From: Pseudomonas fluorescens
Lineage (GTDB): Bacteria; Pseudomonadota; Gammaproteobacteria; Pseudomonadales; Pseudomonadaceae
Direction of reading: 5' to 3'
Length of the DNA: 64,000 nucleotides
Assembly: GCF_902497855.1 (NCBI RefSeq)
Contig: NZ_CABVHU010000018.1
Location: forward strand, 62,001 to 126,000
The notes under the pieces: model-generated
What the model saw: only the letters and a program-made list of their open reading frames with translations
What the model was told of the DNA's origin: nothing
Database searches by the model: none
In this document: positions 62,768 to 64,000 of the stretch, piece after piece
How the letters are laid out: each line of letters begins with the position of its first letter
How positions within the stretch are numbered: position 1 is the first letter of the stretch
Translations under genes and position numbers: made by a program

Positions 62768-62927
62768 GGGAGGTCTCGCAAGGTTGGAATTCGATGGCGG
62801 CAGCGTATCGATCTGCCTCGCGCGGAATAAGCACTGAATTCGCAAAAATCATTTGATCTATACGCACGAATCGACAGGAGATTGTTGCCATAAACTAGCG
62901 CCGATTCTTAACCTGAGGACATTTCTG

Positions 62928-63242
62928 ATGAGTGAAATTCAAGGCTTCATCCTGCACGCCAAGACCCGCCCGGAAAAATCCGCCGCCTTCGAAGCGCTCT
63001 TCAGCGGTTTCGTGCAAGCAAGTCGCGCCGAGCCCGGCTGCATCGAATACCACATGCTGCGCGACAAACAGGACCCGACGCTGTTTATCTTCTACGAGAT
63101 CTGGCAGTCCCAGACCCACCTGGATGTGCACTCGAACCTGCCGCACATGAAGCAGTTTCTCGACCAACGCATGGATTACCTGGAACGGGATTTCGATATC
63201 CGCGCCATCGACATGCTCAGCCCGTCGTCCGCTACCCGCTGA
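62928..63242 (+). CDS. Quinol monooxygenase-type (ABM) protein, YgiN-like
   Basis: 104-residue antibiotic-biosynthesis-monooxygenase (ABM) domain: GFILHAKTRPEKSAAFEALF, EPGCIEYHMLRDKQDPTLFIFYEIWQ, HSNLPHMKQF. No cofactor is needed by this family. Divergent from mdaB across 160 bp. Its 3' end overlaps the end of the convergent TauE gene by 11 bases. Confidence 0.85.
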   Translation: MSEIQGFILHAKTRPEKSAAFEALFSGFVQASRAEPGCIEYHMLRDKQDPTLFIFYEIWQSQTHLDVHSNLPHMKQFLDQRMDYLERDFDIRAIDMLSPSSATR

Positions 63243-63996
63243 TCAGCAAGTGGCCGCCGAGCACGCCGAGGCCGATGAAGAACACGCGCTTGAACAGCAC
63301 GGCGCTGATCCGCTGGCGCAGCCATTGCCCCAGCCACATCCCGAGCATCGCCGGGATCAGCGCCAGCAACGACGCACTCAACTCGCCGCCGCCGAGGGCG
63401 CCGCGCCATGCCAGGCCGGCGGCCAGGGCCAGGGTCGAGACGGTGAATGACAGGCCCAGCGCCTGCACCAGTTCATCCTTGCTCAGACCCAGCGCTTGCA
63501 GATACGGGACCGCCGGAATCACGAAAACCCCGGTGGCCGAGGTGATAACGCCCGTCACCAGGCCGCAAAGCGGACCGAGCCAGCGCTCGCTGCTACCGCT
63601 GGCGCGCAAGGGCGGCAGGAACAAACCGCTCAACGCGTACAGCAACAACGCCGCCCCCAGTCCCCGCACCACCCAGTGACCACCCGCCATACCGATCCAC
63701 ACCGTGCCGGCAGCGGTGCCGATGAAGATCGCCAGCAGCATTGGCCACAACCGTTTGACCAGCCCCGGTAAATGCCCGCCGAAGGCCAACTGCCAGACGT
63801 TGGTGAGGGTCGCGGGGATGATCAACAATGCGGCAGCCTGCGACGGCGCCATAGCCAGACCGAGCAGACCCATGGCGATGGTGGGCAGGCCGAGGCCGAT
63901 GACCCCCTTGATCATGCCGGCCAGCAGGAAGGTGGCGATGACCATTAACGAAAGGGTCAGGCCGAGGTTTTGGTAGAAGGTTGCGAGTGTACTCAT
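63232..63996 (-). CDS. TauE/SafE-family permease
   Basis: 254 residues, about eight membrane segments, with the repeat-like motif MIKGVIGLGLPTIAMGLLGLAM near residue 28 and SATGVFVIPAVPYLQALGL near 158. Such proteins export or import sulfonates, sulfite or other organosulfur anions. Complete gene; starts 4 bases from the window end. Substrate unknown. Confidence 0.85.
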   Translation of the reverse strand: MSTLATFYQNLGLTLSLMVIATFLLAGMIKGVIGLGLPTIAMGLLGLAMAPSQAAALLIIPATLTNVWQLAFGGHLPGLVKRLWPMLLAIFIGTAAGTVWIGMAGGHWVVRGLGAALLLYALSGLFLPPLRASGSSERWLGPLCGLVTGVITSATGVFVIPAVPYLQALGLSKDELVQALGLSFTVSTLALAAGLAWRGALGGGELSASLLALIPAMLGMWLGQWLRQRISAVLFKRVFFIGLGVLGGHLLISG

Positions 63997-64000
63997 GGGC

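Overview
The window is chromosomal DNA of a Pseudomonas, most likely of the P. fluorescens group. The evidence is the gene order greA-carB-carA-dapB-dnaJ-dnaK-grpE / recN / fur / bamE / rnfH-ratA / smpB / lldR-lldP / ssrA, a tmRNA tag reading AANDETYGEYALAA, repetitive extragenic palindromes of the type common in this group, and Pseudomonas-type families such as DUF6124/DUF3077, a HBM-type chemoreceptor and a GntP-RpiR-deacylase cluster. The species is inferred from gene content only; no 16S gene is present.

1-15.9 kb is conserved core. Pyrimidine/arginine entry (carAB with a leader ORF and attenuator-like hairpin), lysine/DAP synthesis (dapB), the DnaK-DnaJ-GrpE chaperone set behind a sigma-32-like promoter, the SOS gene recN with a LexA box, fur, bamE, the rnfH-ratA pair, a sodium:neurotransmitter-type symporter and smpB. 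15.9-24.6 kb is a lactate locus: the repressor lldR, an operator and promoter, lldP, then translationally coupled lldE-lldF-lldG-dld.

24.7-26.1 kb is the ssrA locus. Two paralogous small secreted-protein genes are each followed by the same hairpin and promoter, but only the second is followed by a complete tmRNA gene. The first has just the last bases of tmRNA and its terminator, which reads as a tandem duplication with the tmRNA body deleted from one copy.

26.2-41.9 kb is an accessory block. It starts with a truncated isochorismatase-type gene fused to a decayed tyrosine-recombinase fragment, and ends with a second scar carrying another piece of the same isochorismatase gene and half of a TOBE/molbindin gene. 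Between them lie four LysR-controlled modules on amino-acid and nitrogen metabolism: a DadA-like D-amino-acid dehydrogenase; a nitrilase-type hydrolase with an NCS1 permease; a polar/basic amino-acid ABC importer with a cupin and a periplasmic broad-specificity amino-acid racemase (Bsr); and a glutamine-amidotransferase, a second ProC and an unknown beta-rich protein. The shared logic looks like capture, racemisation and catabolism of L/D amino acids.

42-53.5 kb holds small and regulatory genes: a PliI-like lysozyme-inhibitor candidate, DUF6124/DUF3077 proteins, a broken VIT-type membrane gene, a charged exported protein, a DUF502 protein, a KaiC-like/histidine-kinase cassette, a PAP2 phosphatase with a histidine phosphatase, an McpS-like chemoreceptor and a FitAB/VapBC-type toxin-antitoxin pair with a perfect operator palindrome.

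53.6-64 kb holds an N-acyl-D-amino-acid deacylase / RpiR / GntP operon (D-amino acids again), two lipoproteins, a SulP transporter, a NAD-dependent epimerase, LysR, mdaB, a YgiN-type monooxygenase and a TauE/SafE permease.
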